A stretch of DNA of 47,328 nt from Oscillospiraceae bacterium (GTDB taxonomy: Bacteria; Bacillota; Clostridia; Oscillospirales; Oscillospiraceae), in contig JAFTXW010000017.1 in the NCBI GenBank assembly GCA_017461445.1, positions 1-47,328 of the forward strand, written 5' to 3'. The translations under genes and the position numbers were made by a program. Positions within the stretch are counted from its first letter, which is position 1. Each line of letters opens with the position of its first letter. The notes below the pieces were generated by a model. That model saw nothing but the letters and a program-made list of their open reading frames with translations. It ran no database searches and was not told the origin of the DNA. Positions 21,014-29,367 of this stretch are shown here, piece by piece.

Positions 21014-23422
21014 TTATCTCTTAACTTCCTGCATGGCGAAGCATTCGAAGATGTCGCCTTCCTTGATGTCGTTGTACTTGGCGACGGTCATGCCGCATTC
21101 GTAGCCAGCGGTGACCTCCTTGGCGGCGTCCTTGAAACGCTGCAGGGAGCCGATCTCGCCCTCGTGGATGACGATGTTGTCGCGCAGCACGCGAACCAGG
21201 GCATCCCGGGTGACCTTGCCGTCTTTGACCATACAGCCTGCGACGGTGCCGATGGCGGAGACCTTGTAGGTCATGCGCACTTCCGCGTGGCCCAGGACGA
21301 CTTCCTCGTACTTGGGAGCCAGCATACCCTTCATGGCGGCCTCGATTTCGTCGATGGCATCGTAGATCACGCGGTAGAAGCGCATATCCACGTTGGCCCG
21401 GTGGCCGGAGGCCTGGGCGGCGGCATCGGGACGGACGTTGAAGCCGACGATGATGGCACCGGAGGTGGAAGCCAGCAGCACGTCGGATTCGTTGATGGCA
21501 CCGACAGCAGCGTGGATGACCTTGACCCGAACCTCCTCGTTGGAGATCTTCTCCAGAGAAGCCTTCACAGCCTCGGCGGAGCCCTGAACGTCGGCCTTGA
21601 CGATCAGGTTCAGGGTCTTCATCTCGCCCTCCTGCATTCTGGCGAACAGGTTGTCCAGAGTGACCTTCTGGTTGAGCTTTGCCAGGGCATCCTTCTGGGC
21701 CTGGCGGCGCTGTTCCACCAGCTCACGGGCCATACGCTCGTCGGTGACGGCGTTGAACTCGTCACCGGGAGCGGGCACATCGGCCAGGCCGGTGATCTCA
21801 ACAGGTACGGAGGGGCCAGCGGTCTTGACGGTGCGGCCCTTGTCGTTGGTCATGACACGGACACGGCCCACGGCGGTGCCGGCAATGACGATATCACCCT
21901 GCTTCAGGGTGCCGTTCTGCACCAGCAGGGTAGCCACGGGGCCACGGGTCTTGTCCAGACGGGCCTCAATGACGGTGCCCTTGGCACGGCGGTTGGGGTT
22001 GGCCTTCAGCTCCTGGACTTCGGCAGTCAGCAGCACCATTTCCAGCAGCTCGTCCAGACCCATGCCGGTCTTGGCGGAGATGGGCACGATGATGGTATCG
22101 CCGCCCCATTCCTCGGGCACCAGGTCGTACTTGGTCAGCTGCTCCTTGATCTTGTCGGGATTCGCGGTGGGCTTGTCCATCTTGTTGATAGCCACGATCA
22201 GGGGCACCTCGGCGGCCTTGGCGTGGTTGATGGACTCAATGGTCTGGGGCATGATGCCGTCGTCGGCGGCGACCACCAGAATGGCGATGTCGGTGGACTT
22301 GGCACCGCGGGCACGCATGGAGGTAAAGGCAGCGTGGCCGGGGGTATCCAGGAAGGTGACCATCTGGCCGTTCACATCGACAGTATATGCACCAATGTGC
22401 TGGGTGATACCGCCGGCCTCGCCTGCGGTAACGCTGGTCTTGCGGATGGCATCCAGAGTAGAGGTCTTGCCGTGGTCAACGTGGCCCATGACAACGACGA
22501 CAGGAGCGCGGGTCTCCAGCTCCTCGGCGGTATCCACATGATCGTCGATGATCCGCTCCTCAATGGTGACGGTGACTTCCTTCTCCACCTTGCAGCCCAT
22601 TTCGGTGGCTACATATTCAGCGGTGTCAAAGTCGATGGTCTGGTTGATGGCAGCCATGACACCGTTCTTCATCAGGCACTTAATGACCTCGCCTGCGGTC
22701 TTCTTCATCCGGGAGGCCAGCTCGCCCACGGTGATCTCCTCGGGGATCTTGACGGTGACGGGAGCCTTCCGGGCAACCTCCATCTGGAGGCGGCGCATCT
22801 TTTCCTGCTCCTCGTTGCGGGATTTATTGCCCTTGAAATTGCCCTTCTGCTGCTTGTTCTGCTGCTTGCCCTTGCCGCCGCCAATGCGCTGCTTGCCGCC
22901 CTGGAAGTTCTGAACCTTCTCGGAAACCAGATTATCCACGTCGGCGAAGCGGTTGGCGTTCACCTGAACGGCGGAGGTATCCACCACGCGGCGTTCCCGC
23001 TTCCGCTCGGGCTCGGGCTGCTTCACGGGCTGGGCGGGCTGCTGCTGTCTCTGGGCAGGCTGGTTCTGCTGGGGACGGTTGCCATTCTGCTGGCCCTGGG
23101 GACGGTTACCCTGCTGCTGGGGCCGGTTTCCCTGCTGGGGGCGGCCCGCCTGCTGCTGGGGACGGCTCTGCTGGACAGCGGGAGCCTCGGCCTTGGGAGC
23201 GGTCTTGGGGGCCGTGGGCTTCACGGCGAAGATCTGCTCCAGGGAAGCGATGGGATTCTTCTGGGTCATATAGTCGAACACCACGTTCAGCTCCTGATCG
23301 TTCAGAACCTGGGTGTAGGACTTGGGCTTCTCATAAAACTTACCAATAATCTCGGAGATCTCCTTAGGGGTCACGCCAAAATCGGCGGCAACCTCCTTCA
23401 CACGATACTTCACAAAACTCAT
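21014..23422 (-). CDS. infB: Translation initiation factor IF-2
   Basis: 802 residues from ATG 23422 ([17 protein letters not shown]); a further 37 codons upstream are open but come from a repeat element. A first IF2_N domain (about 1-60) is followed by a Gln/Asn/Pro/Arg-rich linker (about 84-135) and a Lys/Gln/Gly stretch (175-200). A second IF2_N (about 220-280) precedes the GTPase domain: GHVDHGKT at 313-320, [12 protein letters not shown], and then the C-terminal domains that bind initiator tRNA. It places fMet-tRNA on the ribosome. It is part of the nusA operon, in the usual order after ylxR and ylxQ. Confidence 0.97.
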   Translation of the reverse strand: MSFVKYRVKEVAADFGVTPKEISEIIGKFYEKPKSYTQVLNDQELNVVFDYMTQKNPIASLEQIFAVKPTAPKTAPKAEAPAVQQSRPQQQAGRPQQGNRPQQQGNRPQGQQNGNRPQQNQPAQRQQQPAQPVKQPEPERKRERRVVDTSAVQVNANRFADVDNLVSEKVQNFQGGKQRIGGGKGKQQNKQQKGNFKGNKSRNEEQEKMRRLQMEVARKAPVTVKIPEEITVGELASRMKKTAGEVIKCLMKNGVMAAINQTIDFDTAEYVATEMGCKVEKEVTVTIEERIIDDHVDTAEELETRAPVVVVMGHVDHGKTSTLDAIRKTSVTAGEAGGITQHIGAYTVDVNGQMVTFLDTPGHAAFTSMRARGAKSTDIAILVVAADDGIMPQTIESINHAKAAEVPLIVAINKMDKPTANPDKIKEQLTKYDLVPEEWGGDTIIVPISAKTGMGLDELLEMVLLTAEVQELKANPNRRAKGTVIEARLDKTRGPVATLLVQNGTLKQGDIVIAGTAVGRVRVMTNDKGRTVKTAGPSVPVEITGLADVPAPGDEFNAVTDERMARELVEQRRQAQKDALAKLNQKVTLDNLFARMQEGEMKTLNLIVKADVQGSAEAVKASLEKISNEEVRVKVIHAAVGAINESDVLLASTSGAIIVGFNVRPDAAAQASGHRANVDMRFYRVIYDAIDEIEAAMKGMLAPKYEEVVLGHAEVRMTYKVSAIGTVAGCMVKDGKVTRDALVRVLRDNIVIHEGEIGSLQRFKDAAKEVTAGYECGMTVAKYNDIKEGDIFECFAMQEVKR

Positions 23423-23462
23423 ACTATAAAACGCACCTCCAAAATGCTGCGCTGCGCCGCAG

Positions 23463-23560
23463 CAAATTGAAAATTGAAAATGTAAAATTGAAAATTTATA
23501 AATCATTTCCGAAGGAAATACCACAATTTTCAACTTTCAACTTTCAATTTTCAATTAAAA
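23463..23560. repeat. Family B TTTTCAATT palindromic element (copy B1)
   Basis: Runs of AATTGAAAATTGAAAATG on the left face runs of TTTTCAACTTTCAATTTTC on the right around TTTCCGAAGGAAA. Located between infB start and ylxQ stop, within the operon. Confidence 0.82.
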
Positions 23561-23593
23561 GCTTTGCAGCTGTCATGTTGGTCAACTAACTAC

Positions 23594-24010
23594 TTATTTC
23601 TTCTTACCCTTGCGCAGGTTACGCTGGTGTGCCTTGGCTTCGGCCTGGCGTTTTTTGACTTTTTCGGCCTTGGCGGTGAGCACTTCCAGGACGGCTTTAT
23701 TTTTCTCCGGCTCGCCCAGGGAATTTACCATTGCCAGAGCCAGCTGCACGTCGGTGATGGCGGCGATGGCCAGGCTGGTTCGTCCGATGACGAAGCCTAT
23801 TTCGTCCTTGGTGGCTTTCAGCCGCAGACACTGCTGGTCGGTGCCTGCCGCGAAGGACTTGGCACGCCGCCAGGTGTGGTCGCTGGCATCGGAGGCCACC
23901 AGGATCAGGTGGGCCTTCAGGTCTCTGGCAGCTGCGCCTACAGGCTCTTCGCCCAGCTCGGCGCGGCCGCCCTTCCGGGCCAGGGCCAGATAATTTAACG
24001 CTTTATCCAC
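23594..24010 (-). CDS. ylxQ: L7Ae-type RNA-binding protein YlxQ
   Basis: 138 residues from ATG 24010, overlapping ylxR by eight bases. The L7Ae/L30e fold shows LNYLALARKGGRAELGEE, AHLILVASDASDHTWRRA and DEIGFVIGRTSLAIAAITD. A long basic tail (KAEKVKKRQAEAKAHQRN, LRKGKKK) extends beyond the usual YlxQ length of about 100. Such proteins bind kink-turn RNA. The order nusA-ylxR-ylxQ-infB is standard. Confidence 0.9.
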   Translation of the reverse strand: MDKALNYLALARKGGRAELGEEPVGAAARDLKAHLILVASDASDHTWRRAKSFAAGTDQQCLRLKATKDEIGFVIGRTSLAIAAITDVQLALAMVNSLGEPEKNKAVLEVLTAKAEKVKKRQAEAKAHQRNLRKGKKK

Positions 24011-24272
24011 GGCCTGCCTCCATTTCCTTTGCGAGCCTTTCGTAGATCTCCTCAGGGATGGTCACTTCCAGGCTGCGGTCCAGAGCCTTGGAGCGCAGGG
24101 CTTTTTTCAGGCATTCGGGATCGGGGCAGATATACGCGCCCCGGCCGGGGGCCTTGCCGCCGAAGTCCAGGCTCACATTTCCGTCGGTGCCCCGCACCAC
24201 ACGGATCAGCTCCCGCTTGGCCTTCCGCTCCCGGCAGCCCATACACTGCCGCTGGGGGATTTTTTTCTGCAT
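24003..24272 (-). CDS. ylxR: YlxR (DUF448) RNA-binding protein
   Basis: 89 residues from ATG 24272 with AAGGAGG upstream. PQRQCMGCRERKAKRELIRV and GKAPGRGAYICPDPECLKKA are the family hallmarks, with four cysteines. YlxR is a small nucleic-acid-binding protein encoded between nusA and infB; regulatory roles have been reported. It overlaps ylxQ by eight bases. Confidence 0.95.
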   Translation of the reverse strand: MQKKIPQRQCMGCRERKAKRELIRVVRGTDGNVSLDFGGKAPGRGAYICPDPECLKKALRSKALDRSLEVTIPEEIYERLAKEMEAGRG

Positions 24273-24289
24273 AGAACTGCCTCCTTTTT

Positions 24290-24378
24290 AAAATTGAAAA
24301 TTGAAAGTTGAAAATGGAAAATTATTTGGTTCCGTTGGGGGATTTAATTTTCAATTTTCAATTTTACATTTTCAATTA
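24290..24378. repeat. Family B TTTTCAATT palindromic element (copy B2)
   Basis: AATTGAAAATTGAAAGTTG on the left and TTTTCAATTTTCAATTTTAC on the right, between ylxR and nusA. The nusA stop codon (24376-24378) lies in its terminal CAATTAA. Confidence 0.82.
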
Positions 24379-25512
24379 AGCCTCTTCAGAGGCGTCCTCC
24401 ACGGGCTCGGCCTGGCTGGCGGGCTTGATATCGATCTTATAGCCGGTCAGTCTGGCTGCCAGGCGGGCGTTCTGGCCCTCCTTGCCGATGGCGAGGGACA
24501 GCTGGTCATCGGGAACGACGACACGGCAGGCCTTCTGGCCGGGCACCAGGGTGACGGAGATCACGTCGGCGGGGCTCAGAGCGGCCCGGACGTACTCGCA
24601 GGGATCCTCGCTCCACACCACGATATCGATCTTCTCGCCGTGGAGCTCCTCCACGACGGCACCCACACGTCCGCCCCGGGGGCCGACACAGGCACCCACG
24701 GGATCAATGCCCTCCATGGTGGCACGGACGGCCATCTTGGAGCGGGAACCGGCCTCACGGGCGATGTTCCGGACCTCCACCTGACCCTCGGCAATTTCGG
24801 GGGTCTCCAGCTCAAACAGGCGGCGGACCAGGTTGGGATGGGTACGGGAAACGTGAACCAGCGGGCCGCGGTTTGCCTTATGGACTTCCAGCACATAGAC
24901 CCGGATGTGGTCGCCCTCCCGGTAGCTTTCGCCGGGGATCTGCTCACTGGAGCGCAGAACCGCGTCGGACTGCTCGTTGCCCTGGCCGATGCGGACGAAC
25001 ATATCGCCGCTGGTGGGATCGATGCGCAGGACGGTGCCGGTCAGCAGCTCCTGGGCCTTGTTGGAATAGGATTCGTAGACCACGCCGCGCTCGGCCTCGC
25101 GGATGCCCTGGATGACCACCTGCTTGGCAGTCTGGGCGGCGATGCGGCCAAACTTCTGGATGTCCACGGGGATGGCGACGGTGTCACCGGGCTTCAAATC
25201 GGGGTTATAGCGGCGGGCGGTATCGACGTGGATCTCCAGAGCTACGTCCTCCAGCTCCTCCACGACAGTCTTGACCACGTGCATGGACAGGCCCTCCTCG
25301 CTGAGGCTGACAACTACGTTGTCGGCGGGCACGTCCCGGCGGTCCTCCCGGTCCTTGCGGTATGCGTTGGTCAGAGCCTGCTTCAGACGCTCGACCATGT
25401 AATCAACAGGAATGCCCTTGATCTTCTCCAGCTCCCGCAGGGACTCGAAGATCTCGGCACCGATATTTACCTGGGGTGCCTCGGGCTGCTTCTTGGCATT
25501 CTTTCTTGCCAT
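24376..25512 (-). CDS. nusA: Transcription elongation/termination factor NusA
   Basis: 378 residues from ATG 25512 with AGGAGG upstream. An N-terminal RNA-polymerase-binding domain (about 15-145) is followed by S1 (VVYESYSNKAQELLTGTVLR) and two KH domains (IDPVGACVGPRGGRVGAVVE; DDQLSLAIGKEGQNARLAAR). The length matches the Gram-positive form without the C-terminal acidic repeats of E. coli. NusA modulates pausing, termination and antitermination. It is the second gene after rimP, behind a leader that contains a strong palindrome. Confidence 0.97.
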   Translation of the reverse strand: MARKNAKKQPEAPQVNIGAEIFESLRELEKIKGIPVDYMVERLKQALTNAYRKDREDRRDVPADNVVVSLSEEGLSMHVVKTVVEELEDVALEIHVDTARRYNPDLKPGDTVAIPVDIQKFGRIAAQTAKQVVIQGIREAERGVVYESYSNKAQELLTGTVLRIDPTSGDMFVRIGQGNEQSDAVLRSSEQIPGESYREGDHIRVYVLEVHKANRGPLVHVSRTHPNLVRRLFELETPEIAEGQVEVRNIAREAGSRSKMAVRATMEGIDPVGACVGPRGGRVGAVVEELHGEKIDIVVWSEDPCEYVRAALSPADVISVTLVPGQKACRVVVPDDQLSLAIGKEGQNARLAARLTGYKIDIKPASQAEPVEDASEEA

Positions 25513-25539
25513 TTTAATTTTTCCTCCTATATTTAGTTG

Positions 25540-25992
25540 TTAGAACTCAACACGGAGCCGCACCAAGGCGACTTCGGATTTTTCAAAGGTAATGGTTTCC
25601 TTGCCGGCTTCTACGGTAACCTTTCCGTCCTCGTAGCCACGCAGCACGCAGGGAATTTCCTTCAGGCCGTTCCGGGGGCGGTACAGCTTGACGGTGATGG
25701 CACTGCCCATAAACCGCTCAAAATCACCGGGACGCTTCAAAGCGCGTTCCAGACCGGCGGAGCAGACCTCAAAGTGATAGCTTTCCTTGATGGGGTCCTT
25801 TTCATCCAGAATGGGGTCCAGGGCACGGGAGATGGCCTCGCAGTCGTTGATGTCCACGCCGCCTTCCTTGTCCAGGTAGATGCGCAGGAAATAGTCGCTG
25901 CCCTCCCGGACATACTCCACATCCCACAGCTCACAGCTGTGCTGCTCCACCACAGGCTTTGCAAAGGAAGCCACAAAATCGGTAACTTTCAT
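25540..25992 (-). CDS. rimP: Ribosome maturation factor RimP
   Basis: 150 residues from ATG 25992 with AAAGGAAC upstream. ELWDVEYVREGSDYFLRIYL, GVDINDCEAISRALDPILDE and HFEVCSAGLERALKRPGDFE match RimP closely. RimP helps assemble the 30S head domain. It is the first gene of the operon, about 75 nt after the predicted transcript start. Confidence 0.96.
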   Translation of the reverse strand: MKVTDFVASFAKPVVEQHSCELWDVEYVREGSDYFLRIYLDKEGGVDINDCEAISRALDPILDEKDPIKESYHFEVCSAGLERALKRPGDFERFMGSAITVKLYRPRNGLKEIPCVLRGYEDGKVTVEAGKETITFEKSEVALVRLRVEF

Positions 25993-26020
25993 TTACATGT
26001 TCCTTTCGTAAACTAACAAG

Positions 26021-26101
26021 AAAGAGAGGCGCGCGCGCCTCTCTTTGCCTATACCTACCTATTTACGGTAGTATTATAGCACCATCGAAGCGGTTTTGCA
26101 A
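26021..26101 (-). promoter_or_regulatory. Promoter and palindromic leader of the rimP-nusA operon
   Basis: Minus strand: TTGCAA (26101-26096), 17-nt spacer, TATAAT (26078-26073). The leader holds a perfect 26-bp palindrome, AAAGAGAGGCGCG and complement (26046-26021), followed by TTTCTTGTT. This is terminator-like, so attenuation of the operon is possible. Confidence 0.82.
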
Positions 26102-26156
26102 GAGGGTTTCCAAAATAAATCCCTTGATTTTTCAACATTTTTCTGAGAATTATACC

Positions 26157-26224
26157 GTAGGGGAGAGTCTTGAGTCTCCCGGTGATTTTGCCTTTTGGGC
26201 GGGAGGGTCAAGACGCTCCCCTAC
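26157..26224. repeat. Family A palindromic element (copy A6, shortened)
   Basis: GTAGGGGAGAGTCTTGAGTCTCCCGG at the left and GGGAGGGTCAAGACGCTCCCCTAC at the right, with about 18 nt between. Arms show several substitutions. Confidence 0.8.
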
Positions 26225-26244
26225 AGTGTAGCTGATAGATGCGC

Positions 26245-26275
26245 AAAAACTCCCCACGCGGTATGGCGTGGGGAG
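26245..26275 (-). terminator. Terminator of nfnAB
   Basis: CTCCCCACGC pairs with GCGTGGGGAG; on the minus strand it is followed by TTTTTG. Confidence 0.92.
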
Positions 26276-26284
26276 CGGTATGTA

Positions 26285-27667
26285 TTACTTGGACAGGAAA
26301 GCGTCGATGGCGGCTGCGCCCTTCTTGCCTGCGCCCATGGCCAGGATGACGGTGGCTGCGCCGGTGACGGCATCGCCGCCGGCAAACACGCCCTCGCGGG
26401 TGGTCATCTCGTTCTCGTCCACGATCAGGCAGCCCTTGCGGTTGGTGTCCAGACCGGGGGTGGTGGAGCGGATCAGGGGGTTGGGGCTGGTGCCCAGGGA
26501 CATGATAACGGTGTCCACATCCAGCACGAACTCGGAGCCTTCCACGGCGATGGGACGGCGGCGGCCGGAAGCGTCAGGCTCGCCCAGCTCCATACGGATG
26601 CACTTCATGCCGCAGACACGGCCGTTCTCGTCGCCGATGATCTCCACGGGATTGCACAGGGTCTTGAACTCGATGCCCTCTTCCTTGGCGTGGTGCTGCT
26701 CCTCCAGACGGGCGGGCATTTCAGCCTCGCCGCGGCGGTAAACAACATAAACATTGTCAGCACCCAGACGCATGGCGCAGCGGGCTGCGTCCATTGCCAC
26801 GTTGCCGCCGCCCACGACAGCGACAGCCTTGGACTTGATAACGGGGGTGTCGGCATCGGGGGAGTAGGCCTTCATCAGGTTGGTGCGGGTCAGGTACTCG
26901 TTGGCGGACATAACGCCCTTCAGAGCCTCGCCGGGGATGTTCATGAACATGGGCAGGCCTGCGCCGGAGCCCACAAAGATGGCCTTGTAGCCCATCTCGA
27001 ACAGCTCGTCGATGGTCAGAACGCGGCCGATGACCATGTTGGTCATGACTTCCACGCCCTGAGCCTGGAGCTTCACGATCTCGTTGGCAACGATGGCCTT
27101 GGGCAGACGGAACTCGGGGATGCCGTAGACCAGAACGCCGCCGGCGGTGTGCAGAGCCTCAAACATAGAGACCTGATAACCCTTCTTAGCCAGGTCGGAG
27201 GCGGCGGTCATACCGGCAGGGCCGGAGCCGACCACGGCGACCTTGATGCCGTTGGATTCGACCTTCTCAGGCATGGCGTTGACATTTTCCCGGTACCAGT
27301 CGGCGACAAAACGCTCCAGACGGCCGATGGCCACAGGCTCGCCCTTGATGCCCCGGACGCACTTGCTTTCGCACTGGGTTTCCTGGGGGCAGACACGGCC
27401 GGACAGGGCGGGCAGGGCGTTGGTGGAGGTGATGACCTCGTAAGCGGCCTTGAAATCGCCCTCCTGGACCTTTTTGATGAACTCGGGGATGCGGACGTTA
27501 ACGGGGCAGCCCTCGACGCACTTGGGATTCTTACAGCCCAGGCAGCGGTTTGCTTCCTCGATGGCCATTTCGGCAGTGTAGCCCAGGGTAACTTCCTTGA
27601 AGTTCCGGGCGCGGACCTTGGGGTCCTGCTCAGGCATGGGGACCTTCTTCAGAGACATGTTAGCCAT
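26285..27667 (-). CDS. nfnB: NfnB / GltA-like subunit, NADPH-dependent flavin oxidoreductase
   Basis: 460 residues from ATG 27667 (second ATG three codons in), GGAGG 10 nt upstream. An N-terminal cluster domain with CLGCKNPKCVEGCPVNVRIP and a further CPQETQCESKCVRG supplies [4Fe-4S] ligands. Two dinucleotide folds follow (VVGSGPAGMTAASDLAKKGY; VVGGGNVAMDAARCAMRLGA). It could be read as glutamate synthase small subunit. With the dihydroorotate-dehydrogenase-like partner immediately upstream, though, it fits NfnB of the electron-bifurcating NADH-dependent ferredoxin:NADP oxidoreductase. No glutamate synthase large subunit is nearby. Confidence 0.9.
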   Translation of the reverse strand: MANMSLKKVPMPEQDPKVRARNFKEVTLGYTAEMAIEEANRCLGCKNPKCVEGCPVNVRIPEFIKKVQEGDFKAAYEVITSTNALPALSGRVCPQETQCESKCVRGIKGEPVAIGRLERFVADWYRENVNAMPEKVESNGIKVAVVGSGPAGMTAASDLAKKGYQVSMFEALHTAGGVLVYGIPEFRLPKAIVANEIVKLQAQGVEVMTNMVIGRVLTIDELFEMGYKAIFVGSGAGLPMFMNIPGEALKGVMSANEYLTRTNLMKAYSPDADTPVIKSKAVAVVGGGNVAMDAARCAMRLGADNVYVVYRRGEAEMPARLEEQHHAKEEGIEFKTLCNPVEIIGDENGRVCGMKCIRMELGEPDASGRRRPIAVEGSEFVLDVDTVIMSLGTSPNPLIRSTTPGLDTNRKGCLIVDENEMTTREGVFAGGDAVTGAATVILAMGAGKKGAAAIDAFLSK

Positions 27668-27685
27668 TTTTCCGTATCCTCCTTC

Positions 27686-28540
27686 TTACTTGATCAGAGC
27701 TTTGCCCATGGAATCCATGCGGCAGGTGTGGGTCGCGCTGACCTCGGCCTCGCGGTCACGGTAGGTGACGTTGCGGCTCATCAGCTCAGCGAAGTCCACC
27801 TTGTGGCCGTCAAACTCGGGGCCATCCACGCAGGCGAACTTGGTCTCGCCGCCGACGGTGACGCGGCAGCCGCCGCACATGCCGGTGCCATCGATCATGA
27901 TGGGGTTCAGAGAGACGCTGGTATGTACGCCGAAGGGCTCGGTGGTCTTGCAGACAAACTTCATCATGGGCACGGGGCCGATGGCCAGAACTTCATCGTA
28001 CTGGTTGCCGGCCTCCAGCAGCTGCTGCAGCTTCACGGTAACGAAGCCCTGCTCGCCGTAGGAGCCGTCGTCGGTCATCAGGAACAGGCGGTCAGAAGCG
28101 GCCTTGAACTCCTCTTCCAGAATGACGATGTCCTTGTTGCGGAAGCCGACGATGACATCCACCTCTGCGCCTGCGGCCTTGAAAGCGGCAGCGGAAGGCA
28201 GAGCGATGGCGCAGCCGACGCCGCCGCCGACCACACAGACCTTCTTCTTGCCCTCGACGGGGGTGGGCTTGCCCAGGGGGCCGACGAAGTCACGGATGTA
28301 GTCGCCCTCGTTCAGGGCACCCAGAGCGTTGGTGGAGAAGCCAACCTTCTGGAAAATAATGGTGACGGTACCGGCCTCACGGTCGTAACCGGCGATGGTC
28401 AGGGGAACCCGCTCGCCCATCTCGTCGATGCGGAAGATGATGAACTGACCGGCCTTTGCCTTCTTGGCTACGAAGGGTGCTTCGATCTCCATCAGGGTGA
28501 CGGAGGAATTCAGCTCCTTCTTGCGAACGATTTTATACAT
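27686..28540 (-). CDS. nfnA: NfnA-like FAD/[2Fe-2S] subunit
   Basis: 284 residues from ATG 28540 (MYKIVRKKELNSSVTLMEIE). A ferredoxin-reductase-type FAD domain (VPLTIAGYDREAGTVTIIFQ), an NAD-binding part (KVCVVGGGVGCAIALP) and a C-terminal [2Fe-2S] site (GTGMCGGCRV, then TKFACVDGPEFDG) are in the usual order for NfnA, which is also called sulfide dehydrogenase-like. With NfnB it couples NADH and reduced ferredoxin to NADPH formation by flavin-based electron bifurcation. The two genes are 18 nt apart behind a consensus promoter. Confidence 0.9.
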   Translation of the reverse strand: MYKIVRKKELNSSVTLMEIEAPFVAKKAKAGQFIIFRIDEMGERVPLTIAGYDREAGTVTIIFQKVGFSTNALGALNEGDYIRDFVGPLGKPTPVEGKKKVCVVGGGVGCAIALPSAAAFKAAGAEVDVIVGFRNKDIVILEEEFKAASDRLFLMTDDGSYGEQGFVTVKLQQLLEAGNQYDEVLAIGPVPMMKFVCKTTEPFGVHTSVSLNPIMIDGTGMCGGCRVTVGGETKFACVDGPEFDGHKVDFAELMSRNVTYRDREAEVSATHTCRMDSMGKALIK

Positions 28541-28601
28541 GTTCTGATCCGTCCTTTTCAGATTATTTCATGGAGAATGGGCAAAATGCCCAGACATTTT
28601 T

Positions 28602-28630
28602 ATTATAAAACCTTTTGTCGGATTTGTCAA
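28602..28630 (-). promoter_or_regulatory. Consensus promoter of nfnAB
   Basis: Minus strand: TTGACA (28630-28625), 17-nt spacer, TATAAT (28607-28602), matching the sigma-A consensus at all twelve positions. A small TGGGC/GCCCA hairpin lies in the leader (28579-28593). Strong constitutive expression is expected. Confidence 0.9.
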
Positions 28631-28676
28631 ATATTACCGATAAGATTGTTACGAAATCACAAAGATTTTTGTGGTT

Positions 28677-28763
28677 AGGAATTAGGAGTTAGAAGTGAGA
28701 AATGCTTTTATAACCCGGATCGGGATGTTTAATTCGGATTACATAATTCCTAACTCCTAATTA
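28677..28763. repeat. Inverted repeat with AATTAGGAGTTAG ends
   Basis: GGAATTAGGAGTTAG at the left and CTAACTCCTAATT at the right, with about 55 nt between. A third type of intergenic mini-element, between nfnA and mscL. Confidence 0.7.
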
Positions 28764-28765
28764 TG

Positions 28766-28797
28766 AAACCGGAAGAGCCTATGGGCCCTTCCGGTTT
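28766..28797. terminator. Stem-loop after mscL
   Basis: AAACCGGAAG-GC pairs with GC-CTTCCGGTTT around CTATG with one mismatch; the T-run is weak on the minus strand. Confidence 0.65.
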
Positions 28798-28804
28798 TGG
28801 GAGC

Positions 28805-29275
28805 TTATTTATTCTTCAGCAGGTCGCGGATCTCGGTGAGGAGGACTTCCTCTGCGCTGGGGGCGGGGGGAGCGGGGGGTTCGGCTTCGGCGGCGGCTTC
28901 TTCCTTCTTCTTGCCCAGCTCGGACAGCTTGTTCAGGCCCTTCACCAGGAAGAACACCACCAGAGCCAGAATCAGGAAGTTGATCACGGCGGAAATGAAG
29001 TTGCCGTAGTTCAGAGTGTTCAGAATCTCATTGCCGGCCTCGTCCAGGACAGGCTCGCTGAACAGCCGGGGCAGAACCAGCTTCATTTCGGAGAAGTCGA
29101 TGCCGCCCATGAAGATGGCAACGATGGGCATGATGATGTCGTCGGTCAGGGACTTGGTGATGGTGGAGAAGGCGGCGCCAATGATGGTACCAACAGCCAG
29201 TGCCATGGCGTTGCCCTTAACGGCAAAGGTCATAAATTCATCCCACCAGGAGGGCTTCTTAACGGGGTTTTTCAT
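28805..29275 (-). CDS. mscL: Large-conductance mechanosensitive channel
   Basis: 156 residues from ATG 29275 (MKNPVKKPSWWDEFMTFAVK) with AAAGGA upstream; an ATG at 29284 abuts that site. The first membrane helix carries GNAMALAVGTIIGAAFSTIT. The second is FLILALVVFFLVKGLNKL, and between them lies the periplasmic loop with DIIMPIVAIF. The C-terminal bundle helix follows an acidic/proline linker (EAEPPAPPAPSAEE) somewhat longer than usual. MscL opens under osmotic downshock. Confidence 0.95.
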   Translation of the reverse strand: MKNPVKKPSWWDEFMTFAVKGNAMALAVGTIIGAAFSTITKSLTDDIIMPIVAIFMGGIDFSEMKLVLPRLFSEPVLDEAGNEILNTLNYGNFISAVINFLILALVVFFLVKGLNKLSELGKKKEEAAAEAEPPAPPAPSAEEVLLTEIRDLLKNK

Positions 29276-29297
29276 ATGTAACATCCTTTCGTTTGAA

Positions 29298-29367
29298 TTG
29301 AAAGTTGAAAATTGAAAATTACTTTATGATCCATAATTTTCAATTTTCAATTTTACATTTTCAATTA
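29298..29367. repeat. Family B TTTTCAATT palindromic element (copy B3)
   Basis: AATTGAAAGTTGAAAATTG on the left and TTTTCAATTTTCAATTTTAC on the right, between mscL and serS. The serS stop codon (29365-29367) lies in its terminal CAATTA. Confidence 0.82.

Noticed and set aside
21164-23470. Long plus-strand frame opposite infB
   Set aside because: Composition (Leu/Gly/His-rich repeats) mirrors the infB codons; no start signal. The same reasoning excludes 24301-25536, 26195-28678, 29305-30720 and 42278-43396.
23422-23533. N-terminal extension of infB
   Set aside because: The extra codons translate a family B repeat; the family start [15 protein letters not shown] is clear.
15486-26070. Shared 14-mer CTACCTATTTACGG at 15486 and 26057
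   Set aside because: A match of this length is expected by chance in a window of this size, and the contexts differ.
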